Source: Chara braunii
Taxonomy: Eukaryota; Streptophyta; Charophyceae; Charales; Characeae
NCBI GenBank assembly: GCA_003427395.1
Contig: BFEA01001083.1
Coordinates: 1 to 35,786, forward strand
Direction: 5' to 3'
DNA length: 35,786 bases
Every line of letters starts with the position of its first letter. Positions within the stretch are counted from its first letter, which is position 1. Shown here piece after piece: positions 7,392-18,153 of this stretch. The translations under genes were made by a program, and so were the position numbers. The notes beneath the pieces are model-generated. The model saw only the letters and a program-made list of their open reading frames with translations. It ran no database searches and was not told where the DNA came from.

Positions 7392-7944
7392 CTCGCCACG
7401 ACCATGGTAACCTCAGCGCCAAGTTGCCAACGACGTTCCCCACTTGTGCTCTACTCCACACATACGCGCGGCAGCAGGAGGAGATGATGGCGATGGACCT
7501 TCGCAGGGCGCTCACAATTCGTGACGACTTACGAGGACTCCGCTGCACTGCTGCAAATGACCGTTTCTACCGTCGAGAATATGAACGCCACCTGCCCCGC
7601 GTCGTTGTCGTGACGTCCAACACTCATTTTGAAATTTGATTTTCGAACGGGGTCCATTGCTTTTTAAGGTGTGGGGGGGGTCTCGTCGCCAGCGCCTTTC
7701 AAAATTTCCCACCTTAAGCAGTTGGACCACACCGTAGCGAGACCGACATCACCCAATGGACCAAGGCATTGCGCCCCCCCTCGTCCGACTATAATATTAT
7801 GAAAATGGTCGTCAGGAACCAAAGGAATCATCCTTGGGAAACCACCCCAAGGATAGGTGAAACGACGACAAAAATTTCCTTCAAAACCCCAAAGGAAACG
7901 TCCTTCGCCCCCGAGGACGCCCCGAGGAGTGTCTAACGAGCCCC

Positions 7945-8062
7945 TTTACCCTGGTAGCTCAGTTGGTACACCCATGAACTGTTGAAATAGATACCACAAT
8001 TTAAATCCAGTTACAATCATATGACCAAAATAATATCATTCTGAATTACTTTGGAAAAAAAA
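7945..8062 (+). mobile_element. tRNA-like SINE in tandem unit 1
   Basis: A box TAGCTCAGTTGG at 7955-7966, a degenerate B box (TTTAAATCC, about 8001) and an A-rich tail AAAAAAAAAGG near 8055. Immediately after the tail, GCACGCAAGTGGGATTCTGG resembles the anticodon-arm part of the SINE head at 2531, so one SINE may be nested in another. Confidence 0.6.
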
Positions 8063-8902
8063 AGGAAAATGCACGCAAGTGGGATTCTGGAGGTTGTGGA
8101 TTCTCGGTGATGGCCACAAAATCCAGCCCTTCGACCGAGACTTGATGAAACGTCTTCCTCCTCCGCGCACAGATCTGCGCTTGTATGCCCAATTCCCTCT
8201 CCTGATGACAACGAAAGATCACGGTCGTCACGGCCGCCGCCAGGGCCTTCTTCTCGATCGTTGTCAACTTCGCAAGTTCGTCGTCGCTGCCGCCCTCCAT
8301 CGACATATGTGTTGCAATGCTTATGAACCATGAAAGTATAACAGCCTACCGACTCACCACGACCATGGTAACCTCAGCGCCAAGTTGCCAACGACGTTCC
8401 CCACTTGTGCTCGACTCCACACATACGCGCGGCAGCAGGAGGAGATGATGGCGATGGACCTTCGCGGGGCGCTCACAATTCGTGACGACTTACGAGGACT
8501 CCACTGCACTACTGCAAATGACCGTTTCCACCGTCGAGAATATGAACATCACCTGCCCCATGTCGTTGTTGTGACGTCCAACACTCAATTTGAAATTTGA
8601 TTTTCAAACGGGGCTATTGCTTTTTAAGGTGGGGGGGGGTCCGTCGCCAGCGCCTTTCAAAATTTCCCGCCTTCAGCAGTTGGACCACACCGTAGCGAGA
8701 CCGACATCACCCAATGTACCAAGGCATTGCGCCCCCCCCCGCCCGACTATAATATTATGAAAATGGCCATCGGGAACCAAAGGAATCATCATTGGGAGAC
8801 CACCTCAAGGATAGGTGCAACGACGACAACAATTTCCTTCAAAACCCCAAAGGAAACGTCCTTCGGCCCCGAGGACGCCCCAAGGAGTGTCTAACGAGCC
8901 CC

Positions 8903-9022
8903 TTTACCCTGGTAGCTCGGTTGGTACACCCATGAACTGTTGAAATAGATACCATAATTTAAATCCAGTTACAATCAGATGACCAAAATAATATCATTCT
9001 GAATTACTTTAGAAAAAACAAG
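8903..9022 (+). mobile_element. tRNA-like SINE in tandem unit 2
   Basis: Same element as in unit 1. The A box has one change (TAGCTCGGTTGG, 8913-8924) and the A tail is shortened and interrupted (AGAAAAAACAAGG). Confidence 0.6.
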
Positions 9023-9885
9023 GAAAATGCACGCAAGTGGGATTCTGGAGGTTGTGGATTCTCGGTGATGGCCACAAAATCCAGCCCTTCGACCGAGACT
9101 TGATGAAGCGTCTTCCTCCTCCGCGCGCAGATTTGCGCTCATATGCCCAATTCCCTCTCCTGATGACAATGAAAGAGCACGGTCGTCACGGCCGCTGCTA
9201 GGGCCCTCTTCTTGATCGTTGTCAACTTCGCAAGTTCGTTGTCACTGCCGCCCTCCATCGGTATATGTGTTGCAATGCATATGAACCACGAAAGTATAAT
9301 AGCCTACCAACTTGCCACGACTATGGTAACCTCAGCGCCAAGTTGCCAACGACGTTCCCCACTTGTGCTCGACTCCACACATACGTGCAGCAGGAGGAGG
9401 AAATGATGGTGATGGACCTTCGCGGGGCACTCACAATTCGTGACGACTTACGAGGACTCCGCTGCACTGCTGCAAATGACCGTTTCCATCGTCGAGAATA
9501 TGAACGTCGCCTGCCGAGAATATGAATGCCACCTGCCCCACGTCGTTGTCGTGACGTCCAACACTCAATTTGAAATTTGATTTTCGAATGGGGTCCATTG
9601 CTTTTGAAGGGGGGGGGGGGGGTCTCGTCGCCAGCGCCTTTCAAAATTTCCTGCCTTCAGCAGCTGGACCACACCGTAGCGAGACCAACATCACCCAATG
9701 GACCAAGGCATTACGCCCCCCCGCGTCCGACTATAATATTATGAAAATGGTCGTCGGGAACCAAAGGAATCATCCTTGGGAGACCACCTCAAGGATAGGT
9801 GAAACGACAACAAAAATTTCCTTCAAAACCCCAAGGAAACGTCCTTCGACCCCGAGGACGCCCCAAGGAGTGTCTAACGAGCCCC

Positions 9886-10004
9886 TTTCCCCTGCTAGCT
9901 TAGTTGGTACACCCATGAACTGCTGAAATAGATACCACAGTTTAAATCCAGTTACAATCAAATGACCAAAATAATAAAGTTCTGAATTACTTTGGAAAAA
10001 AAAA
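9886..10004 (+). mobile_element. tRNA-like SINE in tandem unit 3
   Basis: Same element. A box TAGCTTAGTTGG (9896-9907), B-like GTTTAAATCC near 9940, tail AAAAAAAAAGG. Only this copy is followed by an uninterrupted tRNA-like end, GATTTGAACCCC (about 10040-10051). Confidence 0.6.
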
Positions 10005-10044
10005 GGAAAATGCACGCAAGTGGGATTATGGAAGTTGTGGATTT

Positions 10045-10600
10045 GAACCCCATGACCACTTGTGCCACACTTAGTGCCAATCGACTGTGATAGTCCACTC
10101 GATTCCCCTGATCGGTATTAGTAGGGCCTATGAGTCTATAACCAGCACGGGTGTGAGTGTGAGCGTGAGTGCGCTGTGTGTGGTGTGTGGTGTGTGAGAA
10201 AGTGTTGGCCATACCTATTGCTGCTACTTGATGGGGGGAGGGGGAAGTACATGGGAGGCACAACTACTAGCAAAATGCTCGGCCTTTCCGTTAGCCCGCC
10301 CCCCCCACAACAGCTTCACCCTACTCCTTGACCACCGTCAATTAGGGTGGGGGGCAACATGCATGCCCTTCATTGTGAGAGGTGGCTATGCTTGCAAGGG
10401 TCCCCCGTATAGGCTTAGGAGTAGTGAGTGGTAGGTAGACAATCAAAGGTGAAATTGAAATAAGAATATAGCTTAGTTTTTAAAATGGTACTACGGGGTT
10501 CATTGGGTACGTAGACTAAATTGTTTCTTGTTTTTGTTTTTTTAAGATTGTAGATCCTAATAGGGAGGATAATATGAGCATCCCTGCATGAAAATAACCC
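10045..10600. other. Non-coding stretch, no gene seen
   Basis: Begins with the end of the tRNA-like segment, then GTGTGAGTGTGAG/GTGTGG simple repeat at about 10150-10200, and G-rich and C-rich runs. The rest is AT-rich. No ORF with recognisable protein features. Confidence 0.5.
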
Positions 10601-10603
10601 CCA

Positions 10604-11076
10604 GGCGTTATATTCAACTTACCCTAAAAATATCAGATTTTCGTTTTTACTTTTTTTTTCGCAAATAGAACGCCCCTTCGAATATAACGTCGGGGCGTTA
10701 TATTCGAATAAAACACTCGGGCGTTATATTTGAATGTTTCATGGGCAGAATGCCTTGAAGAGGTAGTATACATGGGTTTGAAAAACTAGGAAGGGGGTTG
10801 AAAGGAGTTTTGATTTCCAAGGGGCATATTTCGGTTTGAGTTTTTGTTTTTATTTTTTGTTTCCGAGTTAATAAGGAATTTTGTAGTGACCCTCAACCAA
10901 AAGATGGTAGCATTGCAATTCTAGACAACATATTGTTTTTACATAATTTTTTTAATTTATTTTTTTTGGGGAATTCTGGGCCCCCACCGAAGTCGCGACC
11001 AATTTATTGAATATAACGCTCATGTGTTATAAACAAATATAACGTTCGACGGACGTTAAATGGACGTTATATTCGT
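10604..11076. repeat. Cluster of GCGTTATATTCGAA-type motifs in both orientations
   Basis: The motif (or a close variant) occurs at 10605-10617, 10695-10708, 10721-10734 and 11063-11075 on plus, and as TTCGAATATAACGC-type at 10679-10689, 11008-11019 and 11036-11047. That is seven copies in under 500 bp of otherwise unremarkable AT-rich DNA. Inverted pairs such as 10679/10695 could form small hairpins. Nature unknown: a degenerate inverted-repeat element or a binding-site cluster. Confidence 0.75.
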
Positions 11077-11129
11077 ACACAACGCCCGAACGTAATTTTC
11101 AACTAAAGATGGTAGGTCTTGTTTGGTCA

Positions 11130-11178
11130 GTCCATCTATTAGCGGGGAGTTGCACCTGCTGGAAAACGGGTTCAGCAT
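11130..11178 (-). repeat. LINE tail hairpin repeat, copy at the LINE-1 3' end
   Basis: On the minus strand: GATGCTGAACCCGTTTTCC, then AGCAGGTGCAACTCCCCGC and TAATAGATGGAC. It lies downstream of the shared 3' UTR word at 11318-11336, in the sense of LINE-1. The stem has a mismatch in this copy. Confidence 0.85.
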
Positions 11179-11999
11179 CACTCACATATGATAAAATTTT
11201 AAAAATCCAGATAATGAATAGAGCCAGAATGACTGAATCAGAACCTCTTCGCCTCTCCTTAGGCGCAAGATCCTACTGTATCTTCTAGCACTGATTATCT
11301 TAGCACCTCCTGCCAGCATTGATTGCCCAAGGGAAACTAGGGGGTTCATTGAACAGGTTTATGAAGATAGTGAGTCCTTGTAGAGACACTTTTTTTTTTT
11401 TTAATGTGGGTCTATCCTCATATCCTGACTGATACTTGGTGTTGAGCCAGTTGCCTCTTCACCCAATAACTGGGCGTCAAATTTCTCAATACTATACCAG
11501 CAACTTGCTAACAACCAATAAGATTTAGGAAGAATTCTTTTTTATTAGGGAGACCTTCATTTAGAGTAAACCATACCATCAGCGAGGCACCAAGCTCAAT
11601 GTCGCATGAGGGAACGGGTCAGGGAAGTCAAACAAAAGGCGAGGAGGGATAAAAGGGTCTACATTTGTTCAATCATGAAAACAAAAGGATAATCCCATCG
11701 AAATTCCGCCTGATGATCTGCTTGTTGTTCATCTATGGCCCTTCCCCACTTGATCTTGCCAATTGTTCCCCCTTGGGGCCCCCGAAGTCAGTCACCATTG
11801 AACTTTTGAAAGTGTTGAATAATTTCAGTCCTGGATGATAAATATTTAACATTTTCCTTTACCTTTTTCCATTGAGCTATGATTTCAGTTGGTATCTGTT
11901 ATTTGATAGAATCAGTGAATTTTAGATCATTGAGCCTTGCTCCCTCCATTATGTATGTGAGCCTACAACGCCAAATAACCCACACGAGTGTTCTTCGTC

Positions 12000-13500
12000 C
12001 TGTAATAAAAAGGTTGTGGGTAAACTTATTTATTTGTTATGGACACCAGGTTTCACATACCAGAGTTTTCCATTCCCATGGCCGATTGTGGGAAGTACCT
12101 ATAGTACTCCATATCCTATCCCACAACGCCATAGCCATATCGAACATGGGCACAACAAAAAGATATGCTCAATTATTTCTCGGATTTTCTTAAGGGGAAC
12201 GCTGAGGTGAAGAACTTATACCAGGGAAAAAACAACCCTCTCTTTTCTCATAAGGTTCTATCTATAATTTAGTCATTTGTTGGAAGACATCGATGGTCTA
12301 TCTGCCATTGGATGGATGCTACTGTGACTGGTCTGGACTTGATGTTCTTGAACCATTTCATTTTTCTTAGAGGTTTCTTACCAATGTTTAGTTGATTAAT
12401 CCATCTTGTCCCCATCCGATCTTTCATATTTAGTTTAGGTCTCATCATACGGTTCGTTGATTTAACTGACAGTGTGTGGAGGGAGCGAACACACATCCTT
12501 TTCTTCCCCATCGTTGCAGTTCATATCCAGTTAGCTGGATCTAGAGGAAGTTTGTCAATTGGGCAATCCGCTTTGAATGCGTGTATTGATTTTTACTTTC
12601 TAGCACTCTTATCCTAAAAACCTAGCCCATCTGCATCCATCTTGTTTCCTATGGGTGAGTTTTCAAAAGGATGTTATTATAGACTAAGGAGAAAATTGTA
12701 AGGAGAAGAGAGTTGTCCCAATGAGCCATAGTAACATTTCCTCCCTGCTGGTCATTGCCTCGCAGACCAACCCAATCATCTTCTTGAATCTTAGATCATT
12801 TCCTTAGTACCCTCACCCAGTTTAGTGGGATCAACTCAATTAACAAGTTTATTGCAAATTCACATTGTCTATAGTATCTTAGTTTCGGTGAAAGTTTCAA
12901 GTGAGAAAACCAATCTTTTGATTATGTGTTCCATAGGTCCCCTACCCTATGAATATCATTCTTAATCCACCTCCTTTAAGGCGAGTTTGTGCGATGTAGC
13001 ATCCTTCCTTGGGGTTCTATGATCCATTTACCGTTGAAAAATGGTTGTTGGCGGACCTCTTCCCATCTTTCGAGAAGAGTCTTATCTGGGTGAGACAATT
13101 TTCGCCACGTTTTGAGTAGATCGGACCAAAAAGTATTGAAATGCATCAGGTAGTTCCCTGACACTTCAAATTCATGTCTTGGTTTGGGATTTGCGACCTT
13201 TCTCCAGGTATAGACCAACATCGAGTTTCTATTCATATCGTTGGATCCATACCTAAGGGTGCTTCTAGTGGTAGTCATGTAATTTGTTCCGAGACCAAAG
13301 TCAACTAAGGGGTGTATGGTTTAAATAACAAGCGTTTAATCCATTGGATTGCTAACGTTATTGCATGTGTAGCCGGGTCCAGTGTCCCTAAACCACTTTT
13401 TGTCTTCGGTTGTATCACTGCTTGCCAAACTACCCTACTGATAACATTTTTGTAGTCATGATTACCTCACTATAGGTATACTGATACTTGTCGTTGTAGT
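12000..13500 (-). pseudogene. LINE-1 C-terminal region and zinc-binding segment
   Basis: Fragments in several frames align in order with LINE-2. They are VIQPKTKSGLGTLDP (about 13440-13380), then 13278-12976 containing LERWEEVRQQPFF and NGKWIIEPQGRML, then 12511-12269 containing IQWQIDHRCLPTND, then IIEHIFLLCP near 12170. The last two are the His/Cys elements of the zinc-binding domain found C-terminal to many plant LINE reverse transcriptases. Trp at the position matching the LINE-2 stop at 19804 is intact here. Confidence 0.85.
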
Positions 13501-13630
13501 TCTTTGAGGGTTGATTTGTCAAGTGCCCAGATTGATAATTTGTACCATAGAGCTGCAAATATTACATTATTAATGATGAGTGACGGACCTGTTAAAAAGG
13601 TTTGCTTATCCTTCCATTGTCCCATCTTTG

Positions 13631-15011
13631 CTAAGGTGGGTCTAAATATCTACTCATTATTTGCTGACGATTTTCATGTTGCAGACAAAAAAACCCTAAC
13701 ACTTTGATTGGGGTGTCTGAAGGTAACCAGTTGATGTGGGGTAGTTCTGATGGCCTCACCCCCTGATGATGTATCCACCACCCTTGAGTTTTGTTTCCCC
13801 AGTTTATCCTCATATCTGAGAGGGAGCATAACTTATCCATTAGTAATTTGATTGCCATCATATTTTTCTAGGAGGCTTCCACCATCAACGAAAGGTCATA
13901 AGCAAACAAGGAGTAAACTGGAATGACCTCTTTTGGAATGTAAGGGACCTGGATACATTTAATATCCCTATTATGGTGTAAATTAGCAGCTAGAGTCTCC
14001 ATCATAATGACAAACAGGAAGGGGGCGATTGGGTCCCCTTGTCTCATCGAGCGCTCAAGTTCAATGAGTGCGACAAAATTACGATTTATCATTACCCTTG
14101 TGGTGACATTTAAGTATAGTATTTCTACCCATCTTCGAAAACATATACCAAATTTTAGTTTTTTCATGCATTTGTCAAGAAATAACCAATCAACATTATC
14201 ATAAGGTTTCTTTAAATCTATGAATATAAAAACTACATTATGCTTTGATTATCTAGATAGTTTGATTAATTTATTTATCTAAAAAATGTTATCATATACA
14301 TTCCTTCCTTCAATGAATCCTGACTGAGTAGGATGAATGATATCTGTAATAACATTCATCAAGCGGTTTGCTAAGGCCTTAGCCGCCAATTTGTATACCA
14401 CTGTTAGCAAAGTAATTGGTCTGTAATTTTAATGTTCATTTTTTTACCTTTCTTATATAAGAGAATCAGAATCCCTTGTCCCACCACCTCTCCCATTCTC
14501 CATGTGACCCACACCGCATGATAAAAGTCTATTTGATATTGGGATATTCCCACATCACCTCCCATAATTCCTTTGATAGAGCATCGATGCCTGAAGTTTT
14601 ATCTTCTTCCATCATCATGAATGTCGTACAAACTTTTTCTTTAGATAAAGGTGATTCTCGCATAAATTTTTGCTCTTCTGAGAGAGACTTTGTAAGTGGG
14701 GCCAGAAACTCATCTATCTTTTGTATTCGTTGCACTTCAGGGACGTGCTTGCATTCTGACTTTAAAAAGTTCCTTGCTATTTGCGTACAGGCAGCAGTTG
14801 AGGTGGCCCAAGGTCCCTGAGGGTCTTGAGGATTTGAGAGAGTTTCTATCACTAATCTTCCAGTTCTAACCTTAGTTATTGCAAAGAATCGGGCGTCCCT
14901 GACTCCTTTTGTCTTATGTCCTTTCAACTTACATATAATTTTGACTCCTTGACAACGATATTCTAAAAAAAATATAAGTTTGGACTCGATGTTACGGATT
15001 TCCCCTGCCAT
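13631..15011 (-). pseudogene. LINE-1 reverse transcriptase, catalytically dead
   Basis: N-terminal fingers piece 15011-14529 (DARFFAITKVRTGRLVIE, then DKTSGIDALSKELW). The motif A region at about 14240-14190 reads FIDLKKPYDNVDW (the usual motif has F-x-K-A-Y-D). Motif B RSMRQGDPIAPFLF and the motif C region lie in 14167-13868. Motif C reads FAYDL where the partner has FADDL, so one of the two metal-binding aspartates is lost. Connection continues at 13861-13631 (RINWGNKTQGWWIHHQG). Stops and frame changes separate the pieces. This would copy LINE RNA into DNA at a nicked target; it cannot now. Confidence 0.9.
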
Positions 15012-15287
15012 TGAGGCTAGTTCATCCTTTTCTTTTCATTCTTCTTCCCATTGTTGCAATTGATGAAGTTGTGTTTGGAGACCGATTTTCTGCAAATGAC
15101 GTTAAACAACCTATATTCCATAATATTCATTACATTTACGGTCTAAAAACAGTAGGCTATTGTTGAACGATCTTATGTCATCTTTAATCATTCTCTTTGT
15201 TCCCTCTAGAAAGACCAAACGTCTTTTAGATAAAAATTAATCCATGATTCCATGTTAAGTAAGGAAGTGTTTAGTTTGTAGAATTTT

Positions 15288-16097
15288 CTACCCTAATCTG
15301 TTTTTTTTTTTTCTTCTTAAAGATAATATGACCACATACATAGCATGGTCAAGACCTAGGAAAACACTACGAGGGAAGATCTCTGCCACTTGTAGAGCTC
15401 CCTTCAATTCTTGTGATAATAAAATGAGATCTATGCAAAATTTTGTTGTTCTTAAAGTTTGATTTTTTCTAAAGCACGAGTAACTCGGTTTAATAGGGTA
15501 TGAACGCCTATATGAGATAAAGAGATTGAGAGACTGACTTAACCCCTCTATGATTTTTTCACCCGTCTCTATGCAAGATAGGTAGGCGGTGGGGATATGC
15601 CAACGATTCGGGTGACGATTGATTGGGATACCAACTGAAAGGATCCCTTTGATATGTTCAAAGAATTGTCTCCTTTTCCCTGGTTCATTTAAACCATATG
15701 CACATAATATAGTTACTACTTCCAATTCCACTATTGCAAGCACAAAAACCCGTCTCCCCTTTTCCTTGTCCTCTGCCCAGTATACTGGCCCTATCCTCGA
15801 GTCAGGAGGTATCCAAATAGCTACCCCAACACTACCTGGCCTTAGGGCATGAGCTTTGAAAGCTCTATAGGGCCAGATTTGCTTATGTGTGTGATTGTGT
15901 TCAACATTATCCATAAGGTGAGTTTCTTGAATGAAGACTGCATCACACCAGTCTCTCTCTTCGACCCCTTCCAATTGATCGAAGATGACCTGTTGTTTTG
16001 CTTGTTTGGCTGATGCTAGTCCATTTACATTGAGTGATCGAAGGTCTAAGTCTGTTTCCCTCATGAACAATTTCCATTTTTTATCTTTATTGTACAA
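15288..16097 (-). pseudogene. LINE-1 endonuclease domain with deleted GDFN motif
   Basis: Exonuclease-endonuclease-phosphatase fold that nicks target DNA for target-primed reverse transcription. The N-terminal catalytic parts are present: LRSLNVNGL (Asn) and VFIQETHLM (Glu). GVAIWIPPDS follows, then VEVVTI-type strand LEVVTILCAYG. Where LINE-2 has VGIP-then-GDFNA, this copy reads VGIPINRHPNRW, so the GDFN metal-binding loop is missing. The final motif survives as GLDHAM. The reading frame is open for 269 codons, the best preserved part of this LINE. Confidence 0.88.
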
Positions 16098-16182
16098 GGC
16101 ATCCCATCACTGTAAACTGCTATCCATTTTCACCCTTCCAAGATTCATTCTACAAATACATCCATTTCGCAGAATCTAGTGT

Positions 16183-17289
16183 TCATCCTTCAGTCAGCCG
16201 ACCATTTAGGAGTAGGCGGGTTAGCAGGACTGAAACATCTATCTTTGTCCAAAAGCTACTCTCCTTGATCTTCAGTTGCTGAAGTTCAACAAGAGAAGCT
16301 TGGGAGAACCAGCGCAAACTAACTGTGTGGGTATGGTCATATTTGAGGTATACGTCCCGCAGAGCCAGTCGTTGAGATTCTTCATTCGAAATCAACATTG
16401 AAGTTCCCCAAGGTGGAAAGTATGGCAAAATGAATTTTGATATTTCATCCTTAAACCTTGCCTCCACTGTCAGCCTTCCACCTATGATATCTTTTACTGT
16501 TCCCTGCATGGTTACCTCCCCGTGTACTGCCTCCTCTGATTCCGATAATCCTACCTCCCACTTCCCTTTTTTTTTCCTCACTGGTAGTATGAGGGTGCCT
16601 GGTCCAGATAGTGACTGTTCTGCGTATCCTCTTGCCAAGAGTTGGTGTAATCCTTGTCTTTTGCTAACCAATGATCCCATAAAAGGAGTGGCTGATGGGG
16701 GGAGGGGAGGTTTCTATTGTATTGACTTTTGTGTCCTCTGAATGTCGGTATCGGCCTCCTCTCTATCTTCCCCCTCTTCTGTCTGATTTTTTCCCTCTAG
16801 ATACCCTTGTTCAAACTGGGTAACTGTTGCTTCCTACTCCTCTGCTATGATTGAAGAATCGTAAGAAAGGACTGCGTTATCCTGGTCCCTGATTTAGGAT
16901 ATGCTGCATATCCTAAATCAGGGACTAGGATAACGCAGTCCTTTCTTACTAGCAGCAAATTTAGACTCAGTTTTCCGGCCAAAAAAATTCCATTTTGACG
17001 AAATGGCAGTTTGCAGAAATTTCTCTGTGTGAAGCTTATTTCCATGCTTCCATTTTCCTTTTCCTTCGATGATTCTTCTTCCTTGAGCTGGCCATCAGGC
17101 CACAACCGGGTGCACTTCCTTTCGGATAGATGTGTCAATAAGTCAGGTTGACAGGTGAGGGGTAATTTCCCATCTCCTTCTTCTTTTCCGTCACCCTCAT
17201 TTCCTTCTCTTTGTTTTTCTGTCTTTTCTTTGATTTCCTGTGTTTATTTTGAAAATTCTCCATTGCTTGTCCTTTGCTGCTACACCCCC
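16183..17289 (-). pseudogene. LINE-1 ORF1-like region
   Basis: Open pieces 16680-16183 (165 codons, with SLSGPGTLILPVRKKKGKWE, FILPYFPPWGTSML and HTVSLRWF), 17138-16845 and 17350-17135 (basic, with VCGYGRGCSSKG). They lie where an L1-type ORF1 (RNA-binding protein) should be, directly 5' of the endonuclease. The PYFPPWG...LRWF region faintly recalls the DUF4283-type domain of plant LINE ORF1, but I would not rely on it. The region is interrupted by the 89-bp palindrome at 16861-16949. Confidence 0.5.
16861..16949. repeat. Near-perfect 44-bp-arm palindrome
   Basis: Left arm 16861-16904, one-base spacer at 16905, right arm 16906-16949. The arms are reverse complements with a single mismatch (GTCC versus the GACT word at 16922-16925). 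Ends read GTAAGAAAGG and CCTTTCTTAC. It lies inside the ORF1-like region of the minus-strand LINE. Confidence 0.95.
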
Positions 17290-18138
17290 GACCATAACCA
17301 CACACATAAAAAGCTCTGGCCACATCAGGCATTTCGGGCCTTTGCTCCACACCGGGGCAGTTGCGGAGTCGCCATATGGCTCCCCCCGGGATCCAAAGTG
17401 GAAATGCTTAACTGGGCAGCGAATCAAGATGAAGGAAGATGAGTCTACCTATTGGCTATGTTGAAAATAGAGGTGGTAACTATTCCGAACATATATGCCC
17501 CCAATGACCCATTGGCAAGGCAGACCTTCATGGAATCTTTGAAAGATAAGCTGCCGGTGGGCATTCCTACGACTTTAGTGGGGGACTTTAACGCGGCTCC
17601 GGACAGATGGTTAGATAGATGGAAGACCCCTTCCCCCTGCCCGATTTATATGGAACAAGACGAAGGCATGATTGCCGATCTATCTCAATCGCTGAATCTC
17701 TTTGATACATTCCGGCGGAGCCACCCGACTGCGCGCCGTTTCACGTGCTACTGAAAAAATACGGCGGAGAGTGTATCGAAATCACGCATAGATCTGATCC
17801 TATCCTCCGAGGACCTGCAAGGGGGTCTATAAGCAGCAGAGATATTCCCTAGGAGCCCCCACCCGGGCTTAGACCATGCTATGTGTTTGGCCATCTTCTC
17901 ATTTAGAAAGAAACCCGATCAAGGGAGGGGCTTTTATAAGCTCAACACATCCCTCCTGTCTCACGACCGTTTCATGCTCTACCTCAAGGATGTATGGTCC
18001 TTTTGGAAAACACAAAGGGACCAAATCAGCGATGACGTACTGTGGTTCAACAACGGCCTAGCCTTTCTAGGCCGCAAGTGCAACGAATACTCGAAGCTGC
18101 TTGCAGCACGTTGCCACGATGAGGAGCTAAAACTATAG
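17290..18138 (+). pseudogene. LINE-2 endonuclease domain (N-terminally truncated)
   Basis: Carries GVAIWLPPGS, the strand KIEVVTIPNIYAPN, the metal-binding loop VGDFNAAPDRW at about 17578-17610 (lost in LINE-1), SRIDLILSS and the terminal GLDHAM motif near 17866. Catalytic Asn and Glu of the N-terminal half are absent because of the 5' truncation. In-frame stops: TGA 17440 and TGA 17752, both at positions that are Arg in LINE-1; TAA 17830 at a Gln position; TAG 18136. Confidence 0.9.
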
Positions 18139-18153
18139 CACCAATTACAACAA

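Larger units (their letters stand above)
7143..10044. repeat. Three head-to-tail copies of a ~960-bp unit
   Basis: The word CTCGGTGATGGCCACAAAAT starts at 7143, 8103 and 9061 (periods 960 and 958). Copies run 7143-8102, 8103-9060 and 9061-10044 and are near-identical by eye, with scattered transitions, small indels and G/C-run length changes. The left breakpoint lies inside the putative transposase remnant. The right breakpoint lies inside a tRNA-like segment (GTGGATT, continuing TGAACCCC only in the last copy). Each copy carries a SINE at its right end. A 135-codon plus-strand ORF in copy 1 (7232-7639) is broken by stops in copies 2 and 3. Confidence 0.95.
11130..17289 (-). mobile_element. 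LINE-1: old, broken non-LTR retrotransposon (minus strand)
   Basis: Reading leftwards: ORF1-like region (about 17289-16183), apurinic-type endonuclease (16097-15288), reverse transcriptase (15011-13631), C-terminal region with zinc-binding segment (about 13500-12000), 3' UTR, and a terminal ~50-bp hairpin repeat at 11178-11130. The whole order matches the plus-strand LINE at 17290-22760, so they belong to one family. It is AT-richer than its partner by eye, with many stops and frameshifts, consistent with greater age. The 3' UTR shares the words GGCAATCAATGCTGGCAG (about 11318-11336) with the partner's 3' UTR (22646). Confidence 0.9.

Noticed and set aside
7232-7639. 135-codon plus-strand gene in the tandem units
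   Set aside because: Stops break it in units 2 and 3, composition is His/Arg-rich without motifs, and the opposite strand reads better as a protein remnant.
16845-17300. Twin-priming inversion joining LINE-1 and LINE-2 as one element
   Set aside because: LINE-1 has its own complete order including polymerase and 3' tail and is far more decayed, so two separate insertions are simpler.
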